Source: Candidatus Omnitrophota bacterium (lineage in GTDB: Bacteria; Hinthialibacterota; Hinthialibacteria; Hinthialibacterales; Hinthialibacteraceae). From it: a stretch of 56,007 nt of DNA. The DNA lies in the NCBI GenBank assembly GCA_003598175.1, contig QZKN01000121.1, positions 1 through 56,007 on the forward strand, read 5' to 3'. Of this stretch, positions 9,401 through 17,696 are shown one piece after another. A program made the translations under genes and the position numbers. The notes below the pieces were generated by a model. The model made no database searches, was not told the DNA's origin, and saw only the letters and a program-made list of their open reading frames with translations. Position 1 is the stretch's first letter, and each line of letters starts with the position of its first letter.

Positions 9401-9974
9401 GGCGGGAGAATTGATGGATCGGAAAGAATTGGGGAAAGTGCGACTGGCCGGCATCGCCGCCGAAATCAAGAAGAAAAAAATTAAAAGCGGCGATCGTATG
9501 GCCACGTTCATGCTGGAAGACATGAGCGGGGCGGTCGAAGTGGCCGTGATGCCGAATTTGCTCGAACAAAAAGAATCGATTCTTAAGGAAGAAACCATTA
9601 TGATTGTGGACGGCCAGGCCAGCCAGCGCGGCGACGAAGTGTCTGTCCGCGCGGATAATTTAATGACGCTGGAAGAGGGGTGGAAATTGTTCGTGCGGGA
9701 AATTCACATCAGTTTCGCGGCGACTTCTCTCGACGACGAGCGCCTGTATCGTTTCAAAGGGCGTTTGTTGGAATCGCCGGGCGAAATTCCCGTCATTTTG
9801 CATATTCAAATTCCCGACGTGGGCGTGGTCGACTATCATTTGGATCCCTCCTACAAAATTCAACCCAGCCGCGAGTTGAAACTTGTGCTGGAAGATTTGT
9901 TCAAGGACGGCGCGGTGTATTTTAAAAGCGCGAACGGGCAACAGACGCGGCAGGAGTACAGTTATCCCCACTAA
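6459..9974 (+). CDS. dnaE: DNA polymerase III alpha subunit DnaE
   Basis: Catalytic subunit of the replicative polymerase. An N-terminal PHP domain starts with HLHVHSEYS and keeps TDHG and STDVHY, metal-ligand positions that are degenerate in E. coli DnaE, so a metal-binding and possibly proofreading PHP site may be retained. The C-family polymerase core has GPGRGSAAGS and the acidic PDIDTDF motif near residue 410 (two active-site aspartates), followed by fingers, a helix-hairpin-helix region, and an OB fold near the C-terminus (VRLAGIAAEIKK...GRM-like strand set). At 1171 residues it is the expected size for DnaE1. The ATG at 6459 gives the classic MSASRFVHLHVHS start with GAGG ten bases upstream; a TTG at 6453 is possible. 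It is monocistronic, divergent from the pdh operon. Confidence 0.96.
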   Translation: MSASRFVHLHVHSEYSLLDGACRIKELVKKAKQLNMSRLALTDHGVMHGALEFYQKATAEGIHPIIGVEAYVAPGSRFDKKGGGEYNIDDLNDRTNFHLILLAKNHEGYKNLMRLCSIAQLEGFYYKPRIDREVLREYADGLIGMSACMKGEVPFFLLEDRYERAKELALEYQEILGEGNFYLEVQSNGIKEQEKVNQALRELSRDTSIPLVASTDVHYLNPEDAATQDCLICIGTKKILSDTNRLRLNTKELFLKSGEMMAQQLPEFLDAIENSAVIAEQCQLELTFDATKLRMPKYEIPASESTHVDYLRKLVYQGAKERYGEVTPAIDERIQRELEVIIGSDFTGYFLIVWDYMNFARRNKISIGPGRGSAAGSVVAYSLYITDIDPIEHGLLFERFLNPERISPPDIDTDFSDKRRDEVIRYCQEKYGKDHVAQIATFGTIKAKNAIRDMARVMGLPAVEGDRIAKLIPDGLDVTLESALADVPELRRLREKDATHQELFRHALAVEGMARQTSTHAAGIIIAPDALWKFTPLMRGANKEEDISTQYSMKYLESIGLLKMDFLGLKNLSVIDDAVEIIHKRYDSTFAITKIPFDDLKTFQLLGQGKTNGVFQLESTGMKDILQKMQPSTFSDIVALLALYRPGPLGSGMVDDFIKRKRGEAEIAYDHPTLEPILKETYGIILYQEQVMQIANVIAGFSLGQADIMRRAMGKKKEDLLLKMENEFYEGAEKNNVSRQVAQRLWSLIFKFAGYGFNKSHSAAYAVITYRTAYLKAHYPDAFLASLLTTDMNNTNKLVKYINEADDYNLDVLPPDLNQSDDVFTVTDEGIRFGLVAIKSVGSNAVRSIIREREKRGPFKSLFDLCERSEPKLLNKSLLEGLIRAGAMDSFGHHRSTLLAAYPSAIERAQGILKDKAMGQESLFGDLEEDEEDLQETTLTELPELDQTEILQYEKKLLGLYITGHPLADLQKELRIFARDQAGELMDRKELGKVRLAGIAAEIKKKKIKSGDRMATFMLEDMSGAVEVAVMPNLLEQKESILKEETIMIVDGQASQRGDEVSVRADNLMTLEEGWKLFVREIHISFAATSLDDERLYRFKGRLLESPGEIPVILHIQIPDVGVVDYHLDPSYKIQPSRELKLVLEDLFKDGAVYFKSANGQQTRQEYSYPH

Positions 9975-10044
9975 GATATTACAATCATCATGGAATCGCC
10001 ACTGATTATCAGATGATGACGAAGAAATGAAATAAGCGACAGCC

Positions 10045-10344
10045 TTAGAATGGGTAAAGCAAGCGTCTCGCTTGCATCAAGGCGCAGGCGGAGACGCCTG
10101 CGTAACCTGTGTTTATCAAAATCCAGAGTTCCTGATTTGGCGGATTCTCATCTGATACCAATTTATAGATTAGCCGTAAATCGGCGCCGGGATAAAGGGT
10201 TTCGGTGGCATTGAGTTCTTCGGCCAAAACCCGCGCGGCTTGATCCGACAGGTGGTTGGTCAAGTGATGAAGCCGGACGGTCAAGGTTTTCTCTTCCTCG
10301 TGGGGAATCAAATCCGCTTCCGTCGTAAAGATTTCACGGATCAA
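10045..10344 (-). pseudogene. C-terminal fragment of a transposase
   Basis: The reading frame gives about 77 residues resembling the C-terminal end of DDE-type transposases (TVRLHHLTNHLSDQAA, then LYPGADLRLIYKLV), beginning without a start region of its own. The last ~23 residues are the translation of a family 1 palindromic repeat, so the original end is lost. The fragment abuts the truncated end of the upstream secreted-protein gene. No catalytic residues remain. The transposase assignment comes from remembered family patterns and needs a search. Confidence 0.55.
10052..10107. repeat. Dispersed palindromic repeat, family 1
   Basis: GGGTAAAGCAAGCGTCTCGC opens this copy and GGAGACGCCTGCGTAACC closes it, matching the copies at 2343 and 32236 with substitutions. 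It lies inside the 3' end of the transposase fragment. Confidence 0.8.
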
Positions 10345-10838
10345 GGATCGCGCATCATTCCGTTCGAATCCGTCGAATGACGAAAAACACTGCGATAATT
10401 CGCCACGGTCTGATCCTCACTGAACGGATTCCCCGGTTCGCTGCCATCACTGTCGACATGGCTTAACGGGTAACAACTTTTGAACATAATGATCGTGTTT
10501 TTGCCGGAGGCGGCGTCAAATTTCCGTATTCCTTCCAAATAATCGTTGAACCACAGAATCCAATGATTCATATTGGTATGATCACCAGCAACATCGCCTA
10601 ACGAAGCGGGGCGGCCCGAATCGGGAGTCAGAACATCTCCATAATAGATATCATTGACTTCATCGATGTAGTCTTTGGCGTCGAGCACGGAGCGCAATCC
10701 GTCGTTCAGCCAATTTTCACCACACGAATGATGAAGAAAAACCAAATCATTCTGTTGCGCCATCGAAGGTGGGAGATTCCCGAGAAGCAAGAATCCGACG
10801 AAAAGTATCTTCCATACGTTCGTTGTTTGAATCATTAC
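10341..10838 (-). CDS. Secreted protein, 3' end truncated, possibly SGNH-hydrolase-like
   Basis: A 165-residue product with a clean signal peptide (residues 1-24, KILFVGFLLLGNLPPSMA then QQND). The mature part starts LVFLHHSCGENWL, an HHSxGxNW pattern I associate with exported SGNH-fold-like proteins of environmental bacteria that are normally 300 residues or more. No catalytic His-Asp pair can be seen in what remains. The ATG at 10838 has AAGGAGAA eight bases upstream; an in-frame upstream ATG at 10901 lacks such a site. The gene stops within four bases of a transposase fragment on the same strand, so insertion or deletion probably removed the rest. Function of the fragment is unknown. Confidence 0.6.
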   Translation of the reverse strand, partial: VMIQTTNVWKILFVGFLLLGNLPPSMAQQNDLVFLHHSCGENWLNDGLRSVLDAKDYIDEVNDIYYGDVLTPDSGRPASLGDVAGDHTNMNHWILWFNDYLEGIRKFDAASGKNTIIMFKSCYPLSHVDSDGSEPGNPFSEDQTVANYRSVFRHSTDSNGMMRDP

Positions 10839-11149
10839 ACGTTCTCCTTCTTTAAATTCTTGATCGGTTCCGTTAAATTTGTCCGAGATTTGGTGATCCA
10901 TCGAATGTTGCGAATGTTGCGAACTGATTCATCATAAAGAGAAAAGCGCATACGAGGAGAATTCGATAACACATTTTAAACCATTTGAAAACATGCAATC
11001 AACAAAAAAGCGAGGATGCGATACTATTTCAACTCGAGGAGAGAGTAATAAAAATGGGAAAGTAGAATCGCGCCGAGGAAAAAGAATTTTTCGCAATCCA
11101 TTGTTTTTTAGCGTTAGCAAACATACCATCGTATGAGGAAGGAGTGAGT
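10839..11149. other. Gene-free divergent intergenic region
   Basis: About 310 bp between the truncated secreted-protein gene (minus) and dppA (plus). No credible open frame, repeat or clear promoter pair was seen beyond the ribosome binding sites at each edge. Confidence 0.5.
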
Positions 11150-11956
11150 ATGAAAATCTATATTTCAGCGGATATGGAAGGCATAAGCGGTGTGGTATCC
11201 TGGGACGAAACGGAGCGCCCCAATTCGGATTTTGAGCGATTTCGCAAAATCATGACCGATGAAGTGAATGCGGCGGTCGAAGGAGCGCTCGCCGGGGGCG
11301 CCACGGAAGTTGTGGTCAATGATTCCCACGATTCCATGCGGAATATCCTGATCGAACAGCTTCATCCCCGCGCATCGTTGATCAGCGGAAACATCAAACG
11401 GTTATCAATGGTGGAAGGCATCGACGAAAGTTTTGCCGGCGTTTATTTCCTTGGGTATCATTCTGCCGCCGGAACGTTGCACAGCGTACTGGATCATACC
11501 TACACCTCGCGCGTGCATCGCGTGTGGATCAATGGGATCGAAGCGTCGGAGTTTATCATTTTCAGCGCCGTTGCGGGATATTTTGGAGTTCCCGTCAAAT
11601 TTCTCAGCGGCGATGATAAAGTGTGCCAGGCGGCGCGCGATTATTTCGGCGATATCGAAACCGTTGCGGTGAAGAAAGCAATTTCCCGGCAATCGGCTAT
11701 GATGAGTCCGCTTTCCGTTGCGCATCAGGAAATCCGCGCCGCCGCCGAACGGGCTGTTTTCATTCCCGGTAATGTGAAGCGATTTGAACCTCCTATCACC
11801 CTGCGGGTGGAATTCGCCAGCACGCGAGAGGCGGACAGCGCATCCATCGTTCCGCTGGCTTCCCGGCTGGATGCTTTTACTCTTGAATATACGCATGACG
11901 ACTATCTCGTTATTATTGATGCTCTACTGACAATGTGCCGCTTATCCGCCACATGA
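11150..11956 (+). CDS. dppA: D-aminopeptidase DppA-like, peptidase family M55
   Basis: Zinc-dependent aminopeptidase that releases D-amino acids, typically D-Ala from peptidoglycan-derived peptides. The metal-site residues fall where family M55 has them: Asp8 and Glu10 in ADMEG, His60 in NDSHD, His104 in GYHSAAG, and Glu131 or Glu134 in GIEASE. At 268 residues it is the usual length. The ATG at 11150 has GGAAGGA six bases upstream; the GTG at 11144 overlaps that site and is unlikely to be used. It carries no signal peptide, so it is cytosolic. It sits 6 bp upstream of the MutS-like gene and is probably co-transcribed with it, with no obvious functional link. Substrate is inferred from family. 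Confidence 0.9.
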   Translation: MKIYISADMEGISGVVSWDETERPNSDFERFRKIMTDEVNAAVEGALAGGATEVVVNDSHDSMRNILIEQLHPRASLISGNIKRLSMVEGIDESFAGVYFLGYHSAAGTLHSVLDHTYTSRVHRVWINGIEASEFIIFSAVAGYFGVPVKFLSGDDKVCQAARDYFGDIETVAVKKAISRQSAMMSPLSVAHQEIRAAAERAVFIPGNVKRFEPPITLRVEFASTREADSASIVPLASRLDAFTLEYTHDDYLVIIDALLTMCRLSAT

Positions 11957-11962
11957 AAAAAC

Positions 11963-13828
11963 ATGATATCAAATCCAAAACAACGTAGACGCAAGCAACT
12001 GGAAAGCCAAATCGAAAGATTTTCCAAAATAATCGGGCAATTGGAGACGCGAAGCAACCGTTATTCGTGGGCGCGGCTTTTCGTGTTCACGTCGGGAGTG
12101 ATCGGCGTATATGCCATGTTTAAACTGGCGCCCGATTTATGGGGCTGGATTACATTGATGGCTTCCGCTTTCCTTTTTTCTTTCCTTGTTTGTATTCATT
12201 GCCGCATCGAAAGGGGAATCAAACGGCATACGATTTGGCGTCAAATCAAACGAACTCACATCGCGCGGATGCAATTGGATTGGGAGAATATTTCCCCCAC
12301 GTATTTTCATTCGCCGGGAGAGCCGCATCCGCACGAAATCGACCTGAATTTGACCGGGAAACGCTCCCTTCATCGATTACTCGATACCACAATATCGCAA
12401 GAAGGCCGGCGGCAATTGTATCGCTGGTTGATCAATACGAAGCCCGATCTCGACAGCCTTCGACTTCGCCAGGGTCTCGTGCGGGAACTTGCGCCGCTTT
12501 CGAATTTTCGCGATCGCTTCCGGCTTATCGCAAAATTATCCGCGCAAACGCCGGATCAGGAGGGTTGGGAGGGAGAACGACTGCTTCTGTGGTTGGAACG
12601 TCATACCCACCATACGTTTTCAAAGCCGTTCCTGATTTCACTGTCGTTTTTGGCGGTCACGAATGTGGTTTTACTAATTCTAACCCTATCATGGCAGATC
12701 CAGCCGTTCTGGATGATCACGTTTCTGGTTTATATTGCTTTATATTTGATAACAATACGGCAAGCAGCCCATCTTTTCGGGGAAGCGTCTCACATCGAGG
12801 AACGTTTAAGGACATTCAAGTCTCTGATGCGTCATCTGGAAGTATTCCCGTATGAACAAAACAGCCAATTATCTCTGTTCTGTGAACCGTTTTGGAACAA
12901 TGAAACGCGGCCATCCCATTTTCTTTCCCGCATCGAGTGGATCGTCGGCGCGGCCGGATGTTCCCAAAAGAACCCGGTCTTGGGATTGATTTTAAATGTC
13001 ATCGGTCCGTGGGATTACTATTTCGCATATCAGCTGGATCGATATAAACGAAAGATCAAACATCAGTTGCGCGTCTGGCTGGAACGGTTGTATGAGCTGG
13101 ATGCGCTTTGTTCGCTGGCAAATTTCTCCTACTTGCATCCCGACTACGTATTCCCCACGCTTCATTCCTCGGAAAATCAAAACCGGGGGAGTGTATTTGC
13201 ATCCCAAAATCTGGGCCATCCTCTTTTGCCTGACGAGAAACGAGTCTGCAACGATTTTTCCGTGGAAACCTTGGGGGAAATCGCAATTGTCACCGGCTCC
13301 AACATGTCGGGAAAGAGCACCTTTTTGCGGACGCTGGGCGTGAACCAATGCCTCGCCTTAGCCGGCGGACCGGTGACGGCTTCATTCTTCGAAACCATCC
13401 TGTTTCGCCTGTTCACCTGCATCAACGTGAGCGATTCGTTGAGCGATGGACTGTCTTCTTTTTATGCGGAAGTGCGACGATTGAAAGAATTGCTGACCGA
13501 GCTCGAAAAGGAAGATCCACGCCCGCTATTTTTTCTGATCGACGAGATTTTTCGCGGCACCAACAACAAGGAACGGCAGATCGGCAGCAACGCTTATGTT
13601 CGCGCCTTATCGCAGGGGCGCGGAGTCGGCATGATCTCGACACACGATTTGGAACTCGTCCATCTGGCCGACGAGCTGGACGGTATTCGCAATTATCATT
13701 TTCGCGAAGACGTGCACGATGGGCGAATGGCGTTCGATTATCGCTTACGCGGCGGCCCTTGCCCGACGACCAACGCCTTGAAGATCATGCGGATGGAAGG
13801 ATTGCCGGTTGAATTGTTGCATTCATGA
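11963..13828 (+). CDS. Membrane-anchored MutS-like ATPase
   Basis: A 621-residue protein whose C-terminal third is a MutS ATPase domain: Walker A GSNMSGKST near residue 444, the following MutS signature region (ITCINVSDSL-like segment, SFYAEVRRL), Walker B FFLIDEIFRGT near 524, and STHDLEL as the switch histidine. It lacks the N-terminal mismatch-binding domain of MutS1. Two hydrophobic pairs (about 42-80 and 218-262) predict membrane anchoring of the N-terminal half. Such MutS-related membrane proteins occur in several phyla and have no established role; mismatch repair is unlikely. Its start follows dppA after 6 bp without a clear ribosome binding site, which suggests translational coupling. 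Confidence 0.8.
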   Translation: MISNPKQRRRKQLESQIERFSKIIGQLETRSNRYSWARLFVFTSGVIGVYAMFKLAPDLWGWITLMASAFLFSFLVCIHCRIERGIKRHTIWRQIKRTHIARMQLDWENISPTYFHSPGEPHPHEIDLNLTGKRSLHRLLDTTISQEGRRQLYRWLINTKPDLDSLRLRQGLVRELAPLSNFRDRFRLIAKLSAQTPDQEGWEGERLLLWLERHTHHTFSKPFLISLSFLAVTNVVLLILTLSWQIQPFWMITFLVYIALYLITIRQAAHLFGEASHIEERLRTFKSLMRHLEVFPYEQNSQLSLFCEPFWNNETRPSHFLSRIEWIVGAAGCSQKNPVLGLILNVIGPWDYYFAYQLDRYKRKIKHQLRVWLERLYELDALCSLANFSYLHPDYVFPTLHSSENQNRGSVFASQNLGHPLLPDEKRVCNDFSVETLGEIAIVTGSNMSGKSTFLRTLGVNQCLALAGGPVTASFFETILFRLFTCINVSDSLSDGLSSFYAEVRRLKELLTELEKEDPRPLFFLIDEIFRGTNNKERQIGSNAYVRALSQGRGVGMISTHDLELVHLADELDGIRNYHFREDVHDGRMAFDYRLRGGPCPTTNALKIMRMEGLPVELLHS

Positions 13829-13989
13829 CTGTCATGAGCGTATTTAATGCGCTTTCTGCAATAATCCTTCTTATCGTAAAGAATAGCGTTGAATTATCGT
13901 TTTTTTTTCTTTTCTTCCCTTTACCCTATCACTTCTTCGAGAATAATGACTCGATTTTAAAATTGATTGTTTTATGGAGGATTGAAAAC

Positions 13990-14649
13990 ATGAATACTCG
14001 GATTCGGGTTTTTGTAGTATTTGATTTACCAAAGTTATTCAGAATGGTTTTAATTGCTTCGTTCAGCCTCGTGGTTTTTCTGCTTTCATCATTGCCCGCG
14101 CATGCAAACCGCGTGATGTCGATGACCCTTGCTGAACTCGTGGATAAAGCGGGGCAGATCATTCAGGGACAAGTGGTTGATGTGTCTTCCGGCAGAGACG
14201 AACACAATCTTATCTGCACGTGGACAACCGTCCGCATCGATGACGTATTGAAAGGGAACATAGCAACCGAAACGATTACCTTCAAACAAATCGGTGGGAA
14301 AGATGAGGAAACAGGAACGATCAATACGATGTTGCCCACAAAATTTACTATCGGCCAGGAGGTTGTATTGTTTTTGTACGGCAAAAGCAAATGGGGATTT
14401 TCCGCGCCGGTCGGCTACCAGCAGGGAGTTTTCAACCTATATAAAGATATGCAAACCGGCGAGTCCAAAGTGAGCAATGGCATGTCAAAACAAGTGTTGT
14501 TTCAAGAAACCCCTTTTCAGAAATCAAGGAAAGCAAAGTATGATTCACAAAAAAGTTCGATCCAATCAGCGATGAAGAATTGTGAAACCCTACACCTCGA
14601 CGAGTTCAAAAACAGCGTTAGGCAATTGGCTGCTTTATTTTCCAAGTAA
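13990..14649 (+). CDS. Secreted protein of unknown function
   Basis: A 219-residue exported protein. The signal peptide covers about residues 1-38 (hydrophobic core IASFSLVVFLLSS, cleavage after AHA). The mature domain begins MTLAELVDKAGQIIQGQVVDV and runs as a beta-rich domain to about residue 150; I do not recognise an enzyme motif. The start is ATG 13990 with TGGAGG nine bases upstream; an earlier in-frame start at 13825 would place a non-signal sequence in front and overlap the MutS-like gene. It lies 26 bp upstream of a secreted metalloprotease, and the two are probably one transcript. A partner or inhibitor of that protease is possible but is only inference. Confidence 0.75.
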   Translation: MNTRIRVFVVFDLPKLFRMVLIASFSLVVFLLSSLPAHANRVMSMTLAELVDKAGQIIQGQVVDVSSGRDEHNLICTWTTVRIDDVLKGNIATETITFKQIGGKDEETGTINTMLPTKFTIGQEVVLFLYGKSKWGFSAPVGYQQGVFNLYKDMQTGESKVSNGMSKQVLFQETPFQKSRKAKYDSQKSSIQSAMKNCETLHLDEFKNSVRQLAALFSK

Positions 14650-14675
14650 AATAATAATAGAAAAGGGGATCTATC

Positions 14676-17336
14676 ATGTACAACGTTCAAAATATAATTG
14701 CATATATAAAATCATTCACTCTCCTGATTGGTTCAATCATTACTTGCATTCCGGCTATTGTCTATGCAAATGGCCCGTTGATGATTGAGAATGGAATTCC
14801 TGTCATCTATCCGTCGGTTCCGGTTTCGCTGAACATGGATCAAGGCCCGCTGGGAGAGTTAACTCGCACGGAAACAGTAACCATGTTCCGCCAGGCTTAT
14901 GGCGTATGGTCCAACGTAACCACGTCGAAATTTCAATTTACGGAAGGCGGCGCGCTGACTCAGGATTACACTGCCGACAATTGGCCGGAAGACGGATGGG
15001 ACACATTTGCCGACAGTGGACTGAATCCGGTCATTTTCGATAATGATGGAGGTCTGACTGATTTACTGAATGGAGAAGGCGCCAAAGAGGAGATTTTTGG
15101 CTCCGCCGGCTCGAATGCGAGTCCGAATCAAGCCGGAATCTATGTATACGTGAATGGAACGGTTCTGTTAAACGGTTGGTTTCTCACGGATGCGGCCGGC
15201 GAGAGCAAACAGACGGCGGAACAGTTTCTGGCAACGACAATTCACGAATTGGGGCACTTTCTCGGTTTGCTGCATACGCAAGCGAACAAGCATTTGGCGT
15301 CCGATGGTTCGGCAAACAACGATGCGTACATCCCGGTTATGTATCCGACAAATGTCGACGATGACAAAATGATGAATTCATTGCGTTTTGATGATCGGGT
15401 CTGGCTTTCCATGCTTTATCCCAAAGCGGATGGATCGTTTGGCGCAAATTATGGCGCGATCAGCGGTCAGGCGAAATGGGCGGATGGTTCGGCGATGGTC
15501 AGCGGCCACATTACAGCGCGGCTTGTCACCGATCGCAACAATACCGTTGTTTCCGGGGACACCGATTATCTAAAAAAGAATGACGGAAGTTTTTATCTTC
15601 CCGGCCTTCCCGCAGGTGAATATGAAGTATGGATTGAACCCATCCCAACCGATTTTAACGAAGGTTCTGCGGTTGGCCAACACGCGGAAAGCGCCAATGA
15701 TGTTGCATTCACCAAACCTCCGCAACCCGAATTTTATAACACCAGCGAATCCGCGAATGCTGCGACGGATCAGCCCAGTTTCGCAAACGCCATTACCGTG
15801 AATGCCGGCCAAACAACCCAAATCCTGTTTCATGCCCGAGCGATGCAGAATGAAGTGGAACGTGATGTTTCTTTTAAACCGATGGCATATAATGTCCCGG
15901 AAATCGGCTATGCAATCGGTTCGGGGCCTCCCAATTATGGAATCGTCGTGGATGATAAAATCACCGATTTCACCGTTACCGTCAAACCGGACGGCAACAG
16001 TAAGTTGGCGATGTATGTCAAACGAAATCAGGCAGTAACGCCGTCTAATGACAGCGATTACATCGACAAGGTCGCCGCTGCGCAGAACGGGCAAACCATC
16101 ACCCTGACGATGAACAAAAACAGTGCTTCTTCCACCGGCGGACCTACGCTGCAAAACGGATTGTATGTATTTGCCGTGAATGTGGTTTCCGGCAGCGCGA
16201 ACGATTCGTTCACAATAACCGTTACGAGTTCCGCCGCCGTAGAGCCTACTGCGACGCCGGCAACCACCAACACGCCGATTCCAACGTCGACGCCGGTTAT
16301 TCTTCCCACTTCGACGCCGTCTATCGTAATTTTTATTCCCACAAATACTTCAACCCCTATTCCCGTACAACCAACAAATACGGCAACTCCAATTCCTGTC
16401 GCACCGACTTCCACGTCCGTTCCCATCGTAGCGACCAGCACACCCACTCCTGTACCCACAACCGTACCGCAAGCAACCAGTACGCCGACGCCGACTCATA
16501 CTCCCGCGCCGGCTGCCACGTCCACCCCCACAACGACTTCAGAGAAAAGAGTCTATATATACGACAATCCGGGCGACTCCATGGATTTGACCGGTCAGAC
16601 CGATTTCGATGCGGTGGACAACCGCAACATAACGATTGCCTGGATTGGCGAGCAGGGAAGCGCGACAGATTGGCATATTTATGTGCGAAAAGGATTCGGC
16701 GGCGCGAAATTCCTCGGCCGGACCGCGTCCGGCAGTGCGAAGAGTTTCAATTGGGCGGCCGGAGCGGCGAATCTCGACGCCGAATTCGCGAATGGACCCG
16801 ATTTCAACTCGATGTATACATTTCGCGTGATTCGAATTGATGGCCAGCTGGGTCCGGACGACTATTTCGACATGAAACAACCGATGGGATTCAATGCGGA
16901 AGGCGGCAACGCGGTTACGATCTCTCAACCGGCCATGCCGAATCTCAATCCGGGTCAGATTGTGGTTTATGACGATATTCTTGGCGGCAATGATCTTGCG
17001 CCGATGGGTTCTACCGGTTCCGACGCCGACGACGAGAGCGCACGCGCGATTCAAATCGCATGGAATTTCGGCCGCGACGTCAGCACGGTCAACGAATATC
17101 ACGTAATGGTCAAAGTGGACGGCGGAGATCCCCAATTCCTCGGCCAAACCTACAACGGCAGCCTCAGCTATTTCTGGTGGACGCCCAATAATCTGTTCCG
17201 CACGTCAAGCGCATTTGCGGCGGGACCGCAGAGTGGCCATACGTACCAATTTTTGGTCATTTTGAGTCCGTTTTCGGGAAATCGAACCAATCTCACGAGT
17301 GGAACGTTAACGTATACTGTGAACAGTTCCAATTAA
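14676..17336 (+). CDS. Secreted matrixin-type zinc metalloprotease with Thr-Pro linker
   Basis: An 886-residue exported protein. A signal peptide ends near residue 31 (IVYA, then NGP). The catalytic domain has the metzincin signature HELGHFLGLLH with zinc ligands His190, His194 and His200, and a Met-turn candidate in VMYP near 222. After it come a carboxypeptidase-regulatory-like beta domain (about 250-305, GAISGQAKWADGS...) and a beta domain (about 385-515) resembling pre-peptidase C-terminal domains. A ~100-residue Thr/Pro-rich linker (about 523-622) joins two related C-terminal modules, each starting YDN or YDD near 630 and 760. It is cell-surface or extracellular. No propeptide Cys-switch was identified. 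Ribosome binding site AGGGG precedes the ATG. Confidence 0.85.
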   Translation: MYNVQNIIAYIKSFTLLIGSIITCIPAIVYANGPLMIENGIPVIYPSVPVSLNMDQGPLGELTRTETVTMFRQAYGVWSNVTTSKFQFTEGGALTQDYTADNWPEDGWDTFADSGLNPVIFDNDGGLTDLLNGEGAKEEIFGSAGSNASPNQAGIYVYVNGTVLLNGWFLTDAAGESKQTAEQFLATTIHELGHFLGLLHTQANKHLASDGSANNDAYIPVMYPTNVDDDKMMNSLRFDDRVWLSMLYPKADGSFGANYGAISGQAKWADGSAMVSGHITARLVTDRNNTVVSGDTDYLKKNDGSFYLPGLPAGEYEVWIEPIPTDFNEGSAVGQHAESANDVAFTKPPQPEFYNTSESANAATDQPSFANAITVNAGQTTQILFHARAMQNEVERDVSFKPMAYNVPEIGYAIGSGPPNYGIVVDDKITDFTVTVKPDGNSKLAMYVKRNQAVTPSNDSDYIDKVAAAQNGQTITLTMNKNSASSTGGPTLQNGLYVFAVNVVSGSANDSFTITVTSSAAVEPTATPATTNTPIPTSTPVILPTSTPSIVIFIPTNTSTPIPVQPTNTATPIPVAPTSTSVPIVATSTPTPVPTTVPQATSTPTPTHTPAPAATSTPTTTSEKRVYIYDNPGDSMDLTGQTDFDAVDNRNITIAWIGEQGSATDWHIYVRKGFGGAKFLGRTASGSAKSFNWAAGAANLDAEFANGPDFNSMYTFRVIRIDGQLGPDDYFDMKQPMGFNAEGGNAVTISQPAMPNLNPGQIVVYDDILGGNDLAPMGSTGSDADDESARAIQIAWNFGRDVSTVNEYHVMVKVDGGDPQFLGQTYNGSLSYFWWTPNNLFRTSSAFAAGPQSGHTYQFLVILSPFSGNRTNLTSGTLTYTVNSSN

Positions 17337-17390
17337 GCGGTTCCATTGCGAAAAAAATGTAATCTTTTCAGAAATAAGACTTGTCTTTCG

Positions 17391-17440
17391 AACGCCGGAC
17401 AGCGCGCCCATTTAAAAAATCGCTTCCGGCGTTTTTTTTA
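17391..17440 (+). terminator. Intrinsic terminator after metalloprotease gene
   Basis: AACGCCGG (17391-17398) pairs with CCGGCGTT (17426-17433) and runs into a T-tract to 17439. The loop is long, about 27 bases. It lies 55 bp past the stop codon. Confidence 0.7.
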
Positions 17441-17696
17441 TTAGTCATCATTTCTCAATTCACGATGATAAAGAGAAAGAAACAAATGGATCTGAATGAT
17501 TCAAAGTGAAAACAATCGTATGCGAAATTGGTCTGATTCGACCATATTGAGTAAACGAGATATACTTCTTACAGCAAAATCTATACTTGTTTTCATAATT
17601 ATGTTCAGATTCGGTTTCCGTTCATCATCCTGAATGCTGGGCGCTTCGCGTATGCTTGACGAACATAGTTTTGACAACCGCTCCAGGAGAATTATT
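17441..17696. other. Intergenic region upstream of 17697 gene
   Basis: AT-rich sequence between the terminator and the next secreted-protein gene. It probably contains the promoter of that gene, but no convincing -35/-10 pair stands out, and no other gene was seen. Confidence 0.4.
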
